From: Pseudomonas paeninsulae
GTDB lineage: Bacteria; Pseudomonadota; Gammaproteobacteria; Pseudomonadales; Pseudomonadaceae
DNA: 64,000 nucleotides
NCBI RefSeq assembly: GCF_035621475.1
Contig: NZ_CP141799.1
Location: 1,910,501-1,974,500 of the forward strand
Direction of reading: 5' to 3'
Position numbers and translations under genes: made by a program. This document shows positions 19,525 through 29,113 of this stretch, one piece after another. Under the pieces are notes generated by a model. That model made no database searches. It was not told the origin of the DNA and worked only from the letters and a program-made list of their open reading frames with translations. How positions within the stretch are numbered: position 1 is the first letter of the stretch; every line of letters starts with the position of its first letter.

Positions 19525-20994
19525 ATGCCTTCGATAACCGTTGAATCCTGTACTTTTGCCTTGTTCGGCGCGCTGGGTGATCTGGCCTTGCGCAAACTGT
19601 TCCCGGCACTCTACCAGCTCGACCGCGCCGGGCTGTTGCATGCCGATACGCGGATTTTCGCCCTGGCGCGCGACAATGGCGAGGCGCAGCAGCACCTGGC
19701 CTGTATCGCCGAGCACCTGCTGCGCTATGTGCCGGCCAACGAGGTCGACAAGGCGGTGCTGCAGCGCTTTCAGGCGCGCCTGAGTTACCTGACCATGGAT
19801 TTCCTCCAGGCTGATGGCTACGACGCGCTGGCCGAGCAAGTCGGGACGGGTGAACGAGTGATCGCCTACTTCGCCACGCCGGCCTCGGTCTACGGCGGCA
19901 TCTGCGCCAACCTGGCGCGGGTCGGCCTGGCCGAACGGGCGCGGGTAGTGCTGGAAAAACCCATCGGCCACGATCTGCTCTCCTCGCGTGCGGTCAACGA
20001 CGCGGTAGCAGAGTATTTCCCGGAAACCCGCATCTACCGTATCGACCACTACCTGGGCAAGGAAACGGTACAGAACCTGATTGCCCTGCGCTTCGCCAAC
20101 AGCCTGTTCGAATCCCAGTGGAACCAGAATCACATTTCCCACGTGGAAATCACCGTGGCGGAGAAGGTCGGTATCGAGGGCCGTTGGGGGTACTTCGACC
20201 AGGCCGGTCAGTTGCGCGACATGATCCAGAACCACCTGCTGCAACTGCTCTGCCTGATTGCCATGGACCCGCCCAGCGAACTGTCCGCCGACAGCATCCG
20301 TGACGAGAAGGTCAAGGTGCTCAAGGCGCTGGAGCCGATCACCGCTGCGCAGCTCAGCCGCCAGGTGGTACGTGGTCAGTACGTGGCCGGCAGCAGCGAT
20401 GGCAAGGCGGTGCCGGGTTATCTGCAAGAGGAAAACTCCAACACCCAGAGCGATACCGAAACCTTCGTCGCCATTCGTGCGGACATTCGCAACTGGCGCT
20501 GGGCCGGCGTGCCTTTCTACCTGCGCACCGGCAAGCGCATGGCGGAAAAAATGTCGCAGATCGTCATCCACTTCAAGGAGACGCCGCACTATATCTTCGC
20601 CCCGGAGCAGCGCCAGTTGATCGGCAACAAGCTGATCATTCGCCTGCAACCGGACGAGGGCATCGCCCTGCAGGTGATGACCAAGGATCAGGGCCTGGAC
20701 AAGGGCATGCAGTTGCGCAGTCACGCGTTGCAGTTGAATTTCTCCGACACCTACCGCAGCGCGCGGATTCCCGATGCTTACGAGCGTCTGCTGCTGGAAG
20801 TGATGCGCGGCAATCAGAACCTGTTCGTGCGCAAGGACGAGATCGAATGCGCCTGGCTATGGTGCGACCAGTTGATCGCCGGCTGGAAACAACTGGGCGA
20901 TGCGCCGAAACCCTATGCCGCCGGCACTTGGGGGCCGATGGGCTCAATTGCCCTGATCACCCGCGACGGGAGGTCCTGGTATGGCGATCTCTGA
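19525..20994 (+). CDS. zwf: Glucose-6-phosphate 1-dehydrogenase
   Basis: A 489-residue G6PDH, oxidising glucose-6-phosphate to 6-phosphogluconolactone with NAD(P)+. Motifs are the Rossmann start [39 protein letters not shown], the catalytic signature [14 protein letters not shown], and the substrate region [11 protein letters not shown]. The ATG at 19525 lies in an AT-rich leader with a weak ribosome site. pgl overlaps its end by 14 bp, and pgl-eda follow, so this is the zwf-pgl-eda operon under HexR. Confidence 0.96.
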   Translation: MPSITVESCTFALFGALGDLALRKLFPALYQLDRAGLLHADTRIFALARDNGEAQQHLACIAEHLLRYVPANEVDKAVLQRFQARLSYLTMDFLQADGYDALAEQVGTGERVIAYFATPASVYGGICANLARVGLAERARVVLEKPIGHDLLSSRAVNDAVAEYFPETRIYRIDHYLGKETVQNLIALRFANSLFESQWNQNHISHVEITVAEKVGIEGRWGYFDQAGQLRDMIQNHLLQLLCLIAMDPPSELSADSIRDEKVKVLKALEPITAAQLSRQVVRGQYVAGSSDGKAVPGYLQEENSNTQSDTETFVAIRADIRNWRWAGVPFYLRTGKRMAEKMSQIVIHFKETPHYIFAPEQRQLIGNKLIIRLQPDEGIALQVMTKDQGLDKGMQLRSHALQLNFSDTYRSARIPDAYERLLLEVMRGNQNLFVRKDEIECAWLWCDQLIAGWKQLGDAPKPYAAGTWGPMGSIALITRDGRSWYGDL

Positions 20995-21694
20995 TCTCGA
21001 TTTACCGCTGGGTGTGCTGGCGCGCAGCCTGAGCAATCCGGCGCAGCTGGCCAAATCCCTGGCCCAGGCGGTCGCCGCGGCGCTGCGCGTGGCGATCGAA
21101 ACCCAGGGCCAGGCGACCCTGGTGGTGTCCGGTGGGCGCAGCCCGATCGCCTTCTTCGAACAACTGGCGCAACAGCCGCTGGACTGGGCGCAGGTAGTGA
21201 TCAGCCTGGCGGACGAGCGTTGGGTGCCGGTCGCGCACCCTGATAGCAACGAAGGTATGCTGCGTCGCCACCTATTATGTGGTCCGGCTGCCGCGGCGCG
21301 GTTTTTCGGCCTGTACCAGCCGGCTGCCAATCTGCAACAGGCGGCGCTGAAGGCCGATCAGGCCCTGGCCGAGTTGCCGCCGATCGATGTGCTGGTGCTG
21401 GGCATGGGCGACGACGGCCATACCGCCTCGCTGTTCCCCAACAGCCCAAATCTGCCCGAAGCCTTGCAGGCCGACTGCCCGCGCCGCTGCCTGCCGATGC
21501 TGGCGCCCAGCGTGCCGCATCAGCGCCTGAGCATGACCTTGCCGTTACTGACTTCTGCACGTTTGCCACTGCTGGCCCTGCAGGGCCAAGGCAAGCTCAA
21601 GACCCTGGCCGCAGCGTTGGCTGTGGGCGAGGTGGCGAGCATGCCGGTGCGCGCATTTTTGCATTCCCCCCTTGAGATTTACTGGTGCCCCTAG
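20981..21694 (+). CDS. pgl: 6-phosphogluconolactonase
   Basis: A 237-residue lactonase of the NagB/Pgl (DevB) type, hydrolysing 6-phosphogluconolactone to 6-phosphogluconate. Family segments are [66 protein letters not shown] and [12 protein letters not shown]. It starts inside the end of zwf (14-bp overlap) with GGGAGG in front, so translation is coupled. eda follows after 19 bp. Confidence 0.95.
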   Translation: MAISDLDLPLGVLARSLSNPAQLAKSLAQAVAAALRVAIETQGQATLVVSGGRSPIAFFEQLAQQPLDWAQVVISLADERWVPVAHPDSNEGMLRRHLLCGPAAAARFFGLYQPAANLQQAALKADQALAELPPIDVLVLGMGDDGHTASLFPNSPNLPEALQADCPRRCLPMLAPSVPHQRLSMTLPLLTSARLPLLALQGQGKLKTLAAALAVGEVASMPVRAFLHSPLEIYWCP

Positions 21695-21713
21695 GGCCGA
21701 AGGACCAGCCGCT

Positions 21714-22385
21714 ATGACGACTAACGACAACAGCCAGCACGCCCGCATGGCCGATAAAATCGCCCAGATCGACAGCCTCTGCGCCCGTGCGCGGATCATG
21801 CCGGTGATCACCATCGCCCGCGAGGCGGATATCCTGCCATTGGCCGATGCCCTGGCGGCCGGTGGCCTGACGGTACTGGAAATCACCTTGCGTTCGGTCC
21901 ACGGCCTCACCGCCATTCGCCTGCTGCGTGAACAGCGGCCCGAACTCTGCGTCGGCGCGGGTACCGTACTCGACCTGCAGATGCTCGCCGCCGCCGAGGA
22001 GGCCGGGGCGCAGTTCATCGTCACCCCAGGCTCGACCGCCGAACTGCTCAAGGCCAGCCTAGAAAGCACTGTGCCAATGTTGCCCGGCACCAGCAGCGCC
22101 TCGGACATCATGCTCGGCTATGCACTCGGTTATCGCCGCTTCAAGCTGTTCCCCGCAGAAGTCTGCGGTGGCACCGCGGCGCTCAAGGCGTTGGGTGGCC
22201 CCTTCGGCGATGTGCGGTTCTGTCCCACCGGCGGCATCAACCCCGACAATCTGCAGCGCTACATGGCTCTGCCCAACGTGATGTGCGTCGGCGGTACCTG
22301 GATGTTCGACAGTCAGTGGGTCAAGCATGGCGATTGGGCGCGTATTCAACAGTGCAGCGCCGAGGCTCTGCAACTGCTGGCCTGA
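21714..22385 (+). CDS. eda: KDPG aldolase
   Basis: A 223-residue 2-keto-3-deoxy-6-phosphogluconate aldolase, splitting KDPG into pyruvate and glyceraldehyde-3-phosphate. The motif order is IMPVITIAREADILPLADALAAGG (with the active Glu/Arg region in LEITLRS), VGAGTVLD, FIVTPGST, and the Schiff-base lysine in YRRFKLFPAE, then FCPTGGINPDN. The ATG at 21714 is preferred over an upstream in-frame start at 21672 because it begins after the pgl stop and gives a family-like length. It completes the Entner-Doudoroff split, supplying GapA. Confidence 0.95.
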   Translation: MTTNDNSQHARMADKIAQIDSLCARARIMPVITIAREADILPLADALAAGGLTVLEITLRSVHGLTAIRLLREQRPELCVGAGTVLDLQMLAAAEEAGAQFIVTPGSTAELLKASLESTVPMLPGTSSASDIMLGYALGYRRFKLFPAEVCGGTAALKALGGPFGDVRFCPTGGINPDNLQRYMALPNVMCVGGTWMFDSQWVKHGDWARIQQCSAEALQLLA

Positions 22386-22492
22386 GGGTTCTGTCAGGCG
22401 CCGCCACGCCGCTGGCGTTCGCCTGGCCTACGCCTGATGCCGGCCGGTGTCGGGTCCTCATCCTGCCGCAGCGCGCGGCTTAGGTGTTTGCC

Positions 22493-23356
22493 ATGAATAA
22501 AAAACCGATCGAGCAGCCCGTGCTGCTCGGCATGATGCGCTTGCTCGATTATCCCGAATTGGCCACGCCGCAAGCCTTGCTGGGCTTTGTCGAGCGCTGC
22601 GTCGAGCAGGGCTTGAACGGTTTCGATCACGCCAATATCTATGGCCTGGGCCAATGCGAGGCGCACTTCGGCGCCGCCTTGCGCTTGCGCCCGCAGTTGC
22701 GCGGCCAGCTGCAGCTGATCAGCAAGGCTGACATCGTGCCGGCGGCGCAGGATGTCTCGCGTTGGCGGGTCAAGCACTACAACACCGGCGCGGCCTACCT
22801 GACCGGGGCGGTCGAGGCTTCGCTGACGCGTCTGGGCGTCGAGCGTCTGGATGGCTTTCTCCTGCATCGCCCCGATCCATTGCTGTGCGCCGACGAAGTG
22901 GTGCGCTGTCTGCAAGCGCTGGTCGAGAGCGGCAAGGTCGGCTGGTTGGGCCTGTCCAATGCCGAGCCGCTGCACTGGCAAAGCCTGGGCCGCGACCTGC
23001 CGCTGCGTTGCAATCAGATCGAGTTGTCGCTAATGGCCCAACAGAGCGCCTGGGATGGCCAGTTGCAGGCCATGCAGGCCGATGGTTTACAGGTTCTGGC
23101 CTGGTCGCCGTTGGCCGGTGGGGCTTTTTCTCCGGCCTTGCAGCAGGCGTTGGCCGAGGTCGCGGGTGCCTTGCAAGCAACTCCCAATCAGGTTGCCCTG
23201 GCCTGGTTGCGCCGTTTGCCCGGCAGTCCACTGCCAATCCTCGGCAGCCTGCGTTGGTCGCGGATCGAGGAGGCGCTGAACGGTGCCACGCTGCAACTGG
23301 ACGCGCCGACCTGGTTCTATCTGGCCGAAGCGGCGCGTGGCCGCAAAGCGCCCTGA
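22493..23356 (+). CDS. Aldo/keto reductase
   Basis: A 287-residue NADPH-dependent aldo/keto reductase of the YdhF-like type. It shows LLGMMRLLDYPELATPQALLGFVERCVEQGLNGFDHANIYGLGQCE with the catalytic Asp and Tyr, the Lys in LQLISKADI, HRPDPLLCADEVV, GLSNAEP, and the cofactor region LAWLRRLPGSPLPILGSLR. The ATG at 22493 has AGGTG six bases upstream and is preferred over a GTG at 22484. It follows eda by 107 bp on the same strand and may share its transcript. A role in reducing methylglyoxal or sugar aldehydes would fit the locus but is inference. Confidence 0.88.
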   Translation: MNKKPIEQPVLLGMMRLLDYPELATPQALLGFVERCVEQGLNGFDHANIYGLGQCEAHFGAALRLRPQLRGQLQLISKADIVPAAQDVSRWRVKHYNTGAAYLTGAVEASLTRLGVERLDGFLLHRPDPLLCADEVVRCLQALVESGKVGWLGLSNAEPLHWQSLGRDLPLRCNQIELSLMAQQSAWDGQLQAMQADGLQVLAWSPLAGGAFSPALQQALAEVAGALQATPNQVALAWLRRLPGSPLPILGSLRWSRIEEALNGATLQLDAPTWFYLAEAARGRKAP

Positions 23357-23365
23357 AGACGCGTG

Positions 23366-24316
23366 CTAGCGAAACAGTCGGCGCGGCAGCCAGCACAGAT
23401 AGCCCAGCATGCCGAACAGCTCAACCAGGGACTGCACGACAATCACTACCGCCGCCACTTCCCAGCCGTGCGGCAAGCTCAGGGCCAAGGGCAGCACCAC
23501 GAAGGAATTGCGCGTGCCCAGGCTGAAGGCGAGGGTGCGGCCGTGGCTGGCGGGCAGCTGCCAGGCCAGCGCCAGCAGCTTGGCGATCAGTGCAGCCGCC
23601 AGCAGGTAGGCGATAAACACTGGCACCAGCACCGGCAGCAGTTCCAGCGCATCCTGCACCGCCGCCACCTGTGCGCCGGCTATCAGGAGCACCACCAGGC
23701 CCAGCAGCGGCACCGGCCACCAGGCCAGGCGTTGGCGCAGGGCATCGCGTTCGGCCCGCGCCTCGAACCAGCGTTCGCTGAGGGCGGCGAGCAGCAGGGG
23801 CAGCAGTACGACCAGCAGCGCCGGCAGCAGATCCATGGGCGCCAGTGCGCTGGTCAGCTGCACGTCTGCCATCAGCCACAGGTAGACGGGCAGAAGCAGC
23901 AATTGCAGCAGCAGGTTGATCGGGGTCACGGCCACCGCGCGCGGCACATCGCCGCCGCCCAGCTGGGTGAAGGTAATAAACCAGTCGGTGCAGGGCACCA
24001 GCAACACCAGTAGCACCCCCACACGCAGCACCGGATCATCCGGCACCCAGTGCAGCAGGCTCCAGACCAGCAAAGGCACCAACAGGAAGTTGCCGACCAG
24101 CAAGGCGCTGACAAAGTGTCTGTCGGCGAAGGCCTCACGCAGGTGCAGCAGCGGCACCTGCACGAAGGTCGCATAGAGCAATAGCGCCAGCGTCGGCCAC
24201 AGCATGGCTTCCAGGGTCGGGGCGAGGCCCGGCAGCAGGCTGCCGAGCAGCAAGCCGGCGATGATGGCCGTCAGGTAAACCCAGACTTGACGGCGTTCCA
24301 GTGTCAGACGATTCAA
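23366..24316 (-). CDS. ACR3/bile-acid-symporter-family transporter (arsenic resistance-like)
   Basis: A 316-residue integral membrane protein with about ten helices from the BASS/ACR3 superfamily. The segment LLVLLVPCTDWFITFTQLGGGD with the key cysteine resembles the conserved Cys helix of Acr3 arsenite exporters, and LAFSLGTRNSFVVLPLALSLP matches the second discontinuous-helix region. Such Pseudomonas proteins are annotated as arsenic resistance proteins. No arsR or arsC neighbours it, so the substrate is open; a different anion or organic acid is possible. It converges with the aldo/keto reductase gene with only 9 bp between stops. Confidence 0.75.
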   Translation of the reverse strand: MNRLTLERRQVWVYLTAIIAGLLLGSLLPGLAPTLEAMLWPTLALLLYATFVQVPLLHLREAFADRHFVSALLVGNFLLVPLLVWSLLHWVPDDPVLRVGVLLVLLVPCTDWFITFTQLGGGDVPRAVAVTPINLLLQLLLLPVYLWLMADVQLTSALAPMDLLPALLVVLLPLLLAALSERWFEARAERDALRQRLAWWPVPLLGLVVLLIAGAQVAAVQDALELLPVLVPVFIAYLLAAALIAKLLALAWQLPASHGRTLAFSLGTRNSFVVLPLALSLPHGWEVAAVVIVVQSLVELFGMLGYLCWLPRRLFR

Positions 24317-24459
24317 TGCGACGATTCCGTCAATCCATGTGGTTGCGTGCAGCCAGCCGTCAAGCCAGGCGCCAGCGGTTTGGCCGCGCCATCATAGACG
24401 GCCTGTCGAGATAAACCACGCGGTTGACGGGGTGGGCGCGCTGGCGCAGCCCTTGGCGT

Positions 24460-25356
24460 TTATTCGGACGCAACGTCCGCCTGCTGGCGCTGGATTTCCT
24501 TGCGCTTCATCGTCAGGTACTGACCACGCTCGAGTTCGTGCAGTTGCGCCGGGTATTGCTCGATAGCGCTGTGCCAGAGGTTCAGGCGTTTTTCCAGGCG
24601 CGTCGCTGGCGGCGCCGACAGGGCGCTCAGGTAGGCCTCGATCGTCAGGTAATACCGCATGGTGTTGCGCTCGATCACCCCGCGCATGCCGCCAATATAG
24701 ACGGGCTGCCCCTCGGCGTTGCGTTCGACGATGCTGAAACCCACCTTGTTGCGTCCCAGCGTCGCCAAGTAACTCTGCGTGGCGACGCTGGCCGCCAAGC
24801 CGTAAGCATAGGAGTAGGACAAGTGCAGGAAGCTGCGCTGGGCATCGAGCGCCACCACTTCGAGCATGATGCGGTAGCGGCTGGTGCCCAGCGGTCCATC
24901 CTCAGCATCCAGCAGCACCTGCAGGAAGTCGGGCGTAGCCGCTGCGACCCGGTAGGTAAACTCGAACAGATAGGCATCTTCCAGCGCCTGCTCGAACTTG
25001 TGGCCGATGTTGATGCGCAGGACATCACCATCCGGACCCGATGAGACGCGGCAGCTTTTCACATTCAGGTGCAGGATCAAAATGTCGCACCAGTGTGTGC
25101 TGGCTTGCAACGCCGGGCCGACCACGGCATAGGGCTGATCGATCACCGCGTAGATATCACCTTGCAGGGCGTCTGAGGTTTGCCGGGATTCGAGGTAGAG
25201 CGGGCGTTGGAATTGGTTGTTGGTCAGCTGTTCAGCCAAGGCGCTGTGGCGTGCCTTGAGCGCCTCTGGATCCTGTGCGTATGCCGGCGCCACGATGAGC
25301 AGCGTCAACAGCATGGCCGCGCGCAGCCACGCGGCGCCCACTGGCGCGGGGTTCAT
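24460..25356 (-). CDS. Secreted protein of unknown function, paired with phospholipase D lipoprotein
   Basis: A 298-residue protein with a clear signal peptide (about residues 1-27; AAMLLTLLIVAPAYAQ). No named family is recognised with certainty. After a short helical stretch, the region of about 60-250 alternates strands and has a START/SRPBCC-like look (GDIYAVIDQPYAVVGPALQ, WCDILILHLNVKSC, YRIMLEVVALDAQRSFLHLSYSYAYG), a fold that often binds lipids. Two cysteines (about residues 89 and 101) could form a disulphide. The C-terminus is a charged helix. It lies 64 bp after the phospholipase D lipoprotein gene on the same strand, so the two are probably one operon working at the envelope. Confidence 0.8.
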   Translation of the reverse strand: MNPAPVGAAWLRAAMLLTLLIVAPAYAQDPEALKARHSALAEQLTNNQFQRPLYLESRQTSDALQGDIYAVIDQPYAVVGPALQASTHWCDILILHLNVKSCRVSSGPDGDVLRINIGHKFEQALEDAYLFEFTYRVAAATPDFLQVLLDAEDGPLGTSRYRIMLEVVALDAQRSFLHLSYSYAYGLAASVATQSYLATLGRNKVGFSIVERNAEGQPVYIGGMRGVIERNTMRYYLTIEAYLSALSAPPATRLEKRLNLWHSAIEQYPAQLHELERGQYLTMKRKEIQRQQADVASE

Positions 25357-25420
25357 GGAATCCTCGCGTTCTGCTGGTTTGCCTGCCGACTACTCGCCAG
25401 CACATACCGCGCCAGGCGCC

Positions 25421-26809
25421 TCACAGCCAGTACTCCCACAGGCGACCGAGCAACTCCTTGACCCTCACGTTGAGGGAGCGGCGCCGCCATTGTTCCAGGG
25501 TGATCTCATCCGATTTATCCAGATCGGCGATGAAGGCCGCGCGCATCTTGTCGCCAAAATCACTGCCGAGCACCACCGCATTGACCTCCTGGTTGTGCAG
25601 AAAACTGCGCCAGTCGAGGTTGGTCGAGCCGACCGTAGTCCATACGCCGTCGATGACCGCGGTCTTCACATGCAGCAAGGCATCGCGGCGCTCGTAGAGC
25701 CTGACCCCGGCCTGCAGCAGTTCGTTGTAGTAGGCGCGGCCGGCATGCAGTACCAGCCACGAGTCGGTGCTGCTGGGCAGGATCAGGCGCACATCGACAC
25801 CACGGCGCACCGCTTCCTTGAGCACCGCGAGCAACTGCGGGTCGGGGACAAAGTAGGCGTTGGTCAGCCATATCTCGGTTTGCGCGCTGCGCAGCGCCGA
25901 GATCAGGGTGGCGTAGATCTGGCTGTAAGGCTCATCCGGCGAGCTGCCGATGATGCGCACCACCTCGCTGCCTCGGTGTTCGTTCGGAGGATAGTAGTGG
26001 GCTGCCGCGAGTGGTTCGCCATGCTGTTTGATCCAGGTGTCGATGAACAGCCTTTGCAGCTCGGCGACCGCGGGTCCCTCGATCCTCAGGTCGGTGTCAC
26101 GCCAGGGCAGCACGGCACCGGGTAGGGCTTCGCTGTGGTAGCCGAACGAGCCGCCCGAATAGACACTGCTGATGTTGATGCCACCCAGGAAGGCGATAAG
26201 CCCGTCGATGATCAACAGCTTGCGGTGGTCGCGCTGGTTCACCGACCAACCCGCCTTGGCGGTCAGCGGATTGACCGGATTGAATTCCAGCAGCTTGATG
26301 CCCGTCTCGCCGAGGCGGGTGAAAAACGCGCGGGGTGTGCCGAGAGTACCGACACTGTCGCGGATCAGGTTGACCTGCACACCTTGCAGTTGTTTGGCGA
26401 TCAGGGCGTTGGCGAAGCGCTGGCCGACGGCATCATCATCGAGAATGTAGGTTTGCATATTGATGTGATCGCGCGCGGCCTCGATGGCGGCGATCATCGC
26501 CTGATATGTGTCGGGACCGTCCTGCAGCAACTCGACCTTGTTGCCTGTGGTCAGGGGGCTGCCGACGATGGCTTCTTCGACCGCCAGGTGCAGGTCGAAG
26601 ATATTGGTCTCGGCACCGCGTGCCTGCAATCGATCGAGAATGGCCTTGCTCTGCGCGGACGAGAGTGGCCCATGTGGCCCGTCGAGTTGTACCGGCGCCG
26701 CATCGTGGCGCGCCATATCGGGGTTGAGGGTCGGCAATGAGCTGCAGGCGCTCAGCGCCAGGCTGAGAATTGCCGTGATACACGGCTTCCAGCAATTACT
26801 TGCTTGCAC
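25421..26809 (-). CDS. Phospholipase D-family lipoprotein (cardiolipin synthase-like)
   Basis: A 462-residue PLD-superfamily protein. The N-terminus has a lipobox (ILSLALSAC, Cys22), so it is a predicted lipoprotein. Two complete HKD motifs are present: H195-K197-D202 in DHRKLLIIDG and H380-K382-D387 in HVKTAVIDG. Each is followed by the usual GG/GS-N segment (LGGINI; VGSTNLDWRS). This layout matches periplasmic-side ClsC/YmdC-like phosphatidyltransferases and secreted phospholipases. The likely reaction is transfer or hydrolysis of phospholipid head groups, but the acceptor is unknown. It precedes a secreted START-like protein in the same direction. Confidence 0.87.
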   Translation of the reverse strand: MQASNCWKPCITAILSLALSACSSLPTLNPDMARHDAAPVQLDGPHGPLSSAQSKAILDRLQARGAETNIFDLHLAVEEAIVGSPLTTGNKVELLQDGPDTYQAMIAAIEAARDHINMQTYILDDDAVGQRFANALIAKQLQGVQVNLIRDSVGTLGTPRAFFTRLGETGIKLLEFNPVNPLTAKAGWSVNQRDHRKLLIIDGLIAFLGGINISSVYSGGSFGYHSEALPGAVLPWRDTDLRIEGPAVAELQRLFIDTWIKQHGEPLAAAHYYPPNEHRGSEVVRIIGSSPDEPYSQIYATLISALRSAQTEIWLTNAYFVPDPQLLAVLKEAVRRGVDVRLILPSSTDSWLVLHAGRAYYNELLQAGVRLYERRDALLHVKTAVIDGVWTTVGSTNLDWRSFLHNQEVNAVVLGSDFGDKMRAAFIADLDKSDEITLEQWRRRSLNVRVKELLGRLWEYWL

Positions 26810-27131
26810 TGGTCATCCTCCCGAGGAGGCGTATCGCGCTGCAGTCGGGCGACTGTCAGATTGATACATTCGTCTAAATGTAGACGCAAAAGGATGGTTG
26901 CGATGCCATATCCAACAGGCAGGAAAGCGATCGGTGACCGTCGCTGGGTGACTGCTATGTTCGATAACGCACCGAACTGAGCACGCTATCCGTTCAAGCT
27001 GCTCAGGTGCCGGGTCGAGGATCTTCGACGTGAAACGCTCAACGCGTAGCGGCATGGCTCGCCGCGGTGAGTGTGAAACCTCGTTCCGAGGCTTCTGCGC
27101 CCGCGAGCTTGAACCCTTCAAGGAGATCGCC
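26810..27131. other. Non-coding gap before the DUF3309 gene
   Basis: About 320 bp between the divergent PLD gene and the DUF3309 gene. It must hold both promoters, but no convincing -35/-10 pair, operator or hairpin was recognised. Readings on either strand have atypical composition and no ribosome site. Confidence 0.4.
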
Positions 27132-27290
27132 ATGAGCTTGGGAACGATTCTGTTGATCGTACTGATTCTGATGCTGGTGGGGGCATTACCCGCGTGGCCG
27201 CATAGCCGGAGCTGGGGTTATGGTCCCACTGGTGGGTTGGGCCTGGTGTTGATCATCGTGCTGGTACTGCTGTTGATGGGCCGGCTGTAA
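27132..27290 (+). CDS. DUF3309 small membrane protein
   Basis: A 52-residue hydrophobic protein of the DUF3309 family. A first membrane segment (LGTILLIVLILMLVGALP) is followed by the family signature WPHSRSWGYGPTGGLG and a second membrane segment (LVLIIVLVLLLMGRL). The ATG at 27132 has an excellent AGGAG seven bases upstream; a longer in-frame reading from 27030 is rejected. Members are often linked with general stress responses, but their function is not known. Here it stands between the PLD gene and two Crp/Fnr regulators. Confidence 0.88.
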   Translation: MSLGTILLIVLILMLVGALPAWPHSRSWGYGPTGGLGLVLIIVLVLLLMGRL

Positions 27291-27461
27291 AACGCGGCGC
27301 CTTCTGTGCAGCGCATTGATTGACCCGTTCGCTGTGGTTGGCGCTTCAGATAGACCTGCAGTTTTGACACGCTATGTGCGGCAGCGTACAGATAGCCCAA
27401 CTAATACCGATAAGTTGTTTCTGAGGGGAGGGTATTCCCCCCCCAATTTATAGAGTGTGAG

Positions 27462-28178
27462 ATGCCTGAGATGTCCGCAACACCACAAATAAATCATCTT
27501 TTGGCTGCTTTGCCTACGGACGTTCAAAATCGCTTGCGGCCTAAGTTGGAGCTGGTGCCACTGCCCTTGGGCAAGGTTCTGTATGAGTCCGGCGACGCCT
27601 TGAGCCATGTATATTTTCCAACCGACTCGATTGTCTCGCTGCTCTACGTGATGGAGAACGGTGCGTCGGCGGAAATCTCAGTGGTCGGTAATGAAGGATT
27701 GATTGGCGTTGCCGTGTTCATGGGCGGCGAGAGCACCACCAGCCGCGCCATCGTGCAAAGCGCCGGATACGCTTATCGACTGCCGTCGCGCCAGTTCATG
27801 GAAGAGGTCAATCGCCACAGCGAGATGCTGCACCTGATGCTGCGTTATACCCAGGCGCTGATCACCCAAATGGCGCAGACGGCGGTGTGTAACCGCCACC
27901 ATTCGATTGACCAGCAACTGTGCCGCTGGTTGTTACTGTCACTCGATCGCTTGCCAACTAATGAACTGGTCATGACCCAGGAGCTGATCGCCAATATGTT
28001 GGGCGTGCGCCGCGAGGGCGTCACCGAGGCGGCTGGCAAGCTGCATAAATCAGGGGTGATCGAATACAGCCGCGGGCGTATCAGGGTGATCAACCGGCCC
28101 AAGCTCGAGCAGCAGAGCTGCGAGTGCTATGCAGTGGTAAAGAAGGAAACGGATCGCCTGCTGCCCTTTGCGGTGTAA
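27462..28178 (+). CDS. Crp/Fnr-family regulator, paralogue 1
   Basis: A 238-residue Crp/Fnr-type regulator. The N-terminal cNMP-like beta-barrel (about residues 30-130; GKVLYESGDALSHVYFPTDSIVSLLYVMENGASAEISVVGNEGLIG) lacks the cyclic-AMP-binding Arg-Ser pocket and the FNR cysteine cluster. The C-terminal winged helix (about 150-220) recognises DNA through LIANMLGVRREGVTEAAGKLHKSG. A conserved C-terminal SCECY is shared with the next gene. It is closely related in layout to the paralogue 181 bp downstream. This non-cAMP subgroup is often stress-linked; ligand and targets are unknown. The start has GGGGAG-like purines far upstream only, so a later ATG (27471) is possible. Confidence 0.88.
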   Translation: MPEMSATPQINHLLAALPTDVQNRLRPKLELVPLPLGKVLYESGDALSHVYFPTDSIVSLLYVMENGASAEISVVGNEGLIGVAVFMGGESTTSRAIVQSAGYAYRLPSRQFMEEVNRHSEMLHLMLRYTQALITQMAQTAVCNRHHSIDQQLCRWLLLSLDRLPTNELVMTQELIANMLGVRREGVTEAAGKLHKSGVIEYSRGRIRVINRPKLEQQSCECYAVVKKETDRLLPFAV

Positions 28179-28359
28179 ACGGTTTCGCTGGGTTAAAGCG
28201 CCGAGCGGGACAGCCTATTCGATGTCAGTCAAGGTATTAGCGCCATCCGTACCATAGCGCACAGACAAGCCTGCGCCGCTCAATCAGACTGGCGGATCGG
28301 GACTGTTCGGCACCTTTCCTGTGTCGCCCCCCGATTCTCTCGTGCTGCAGGACGCTTGA

Positions 28360-29067
28360 ATGTCAGCAGCAATACGGGTTCCCGTGGTTAACCAGCTGCT
28401 TGCAAGTTTGCCGCACAAGGAGTCGAAACGAATCCTGGGGTGCTGCGAACCCGTCGATCTAGTGTTCGGCAGCATCCTCTGTGAGCCGGAGCAAACCTTA
28501 CGCCACCTGTACTTTCCCCTGACCGGATTTATCTCGCTGGTGACCACGCTACGTGACCATCAGCCGCTGGAAATGGGCCTGGTCGGCAATGAAGGCATGC
28601 TCGGCGCGACCCTGGTTTTGGGCGTGAACAGCGTGCCGATGCGCGCGGTGGTGCAGGGCACCGGCACTGCATTGCGGATCAACGCCGCAGACTTTCGCCG
28701 CGAGCTGCAGGAGTGCCCAGAGCTGCTGCGCACACTCAACCGCTACCTGTATGTACTGATGGCGCAGCTGTCGCAAACCGCCGCCTGCACCCATTTCCAT
28801 GAAATCGAACCGCGCCTGGCACGCTGGTTGCTGATGACCCATGATTGCGCGCACGCCGATCACTTCTACCTTACCCACGAATACCTGGCCGACATGCTCG
28901 GGGTGCGCAGAAGTGGCGTCACCGTCGCCGCCGGTGCCTTGCAACTGCGCGGTCTGATTCACTACACCCGTGGCGAGATCAGCATCCTCGACCGCAAAGG
29001 GTTAGAGGCCGCCTCCTGCGAGTGTTACGAGGCGGCCATCGATGACTACGCGCAGTTGCTGAAGTAG
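28360..29067 (+). CDS. Crp/Fnr-family regulator, paralogue 2
   Basis: A 235-residue paralogue of the preceding regulator with the same plan. A cNMP-like barrel (LRHLYFPLTGFISLVTTLRDHQPLEMGLVGNEGMLGATLVLG) is followed by a winged helix (TLTHEYLADMLGVRRSGVTVAAGALQLRG, read with YLTHEY) and the C-terminal ASCECYEAAIDDYAQLLK. The two share key positions (GNEG, AQxxQTAxC, CECY) but are well diverged, so the duplication is old. It lacks the N-terminal FNR cysteines. The stop lies 46 bp from the convergent EAL gene. The target is unknown. Confidence 0.87.
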   Translation: MSAAIRVPVVNQLLASLPHKESKRILGCCEPVDLVFGSILCEPEQTLRHLYFPLTGFISLVTTLRDHQPLEMGLVGNEGMLGATLVLGVNSVPMRAVVQGTGTALRINAADFRRELQECPELLRTLNRYLYVLMAQLSQTAACTHFHEIEPRLARWLLMTHDCAHADHFYLTHEYLADMLGVRRSGVTVAAGALQLRGLIHYTRGEISILDRKGLEAASCECYEAAIDDYAQLLK

Positions 29068-29113
29068 GCTCGCTGCGCTTCGCACAACAGCCTGTTGACT
29101 CCCGCCGCATTGC

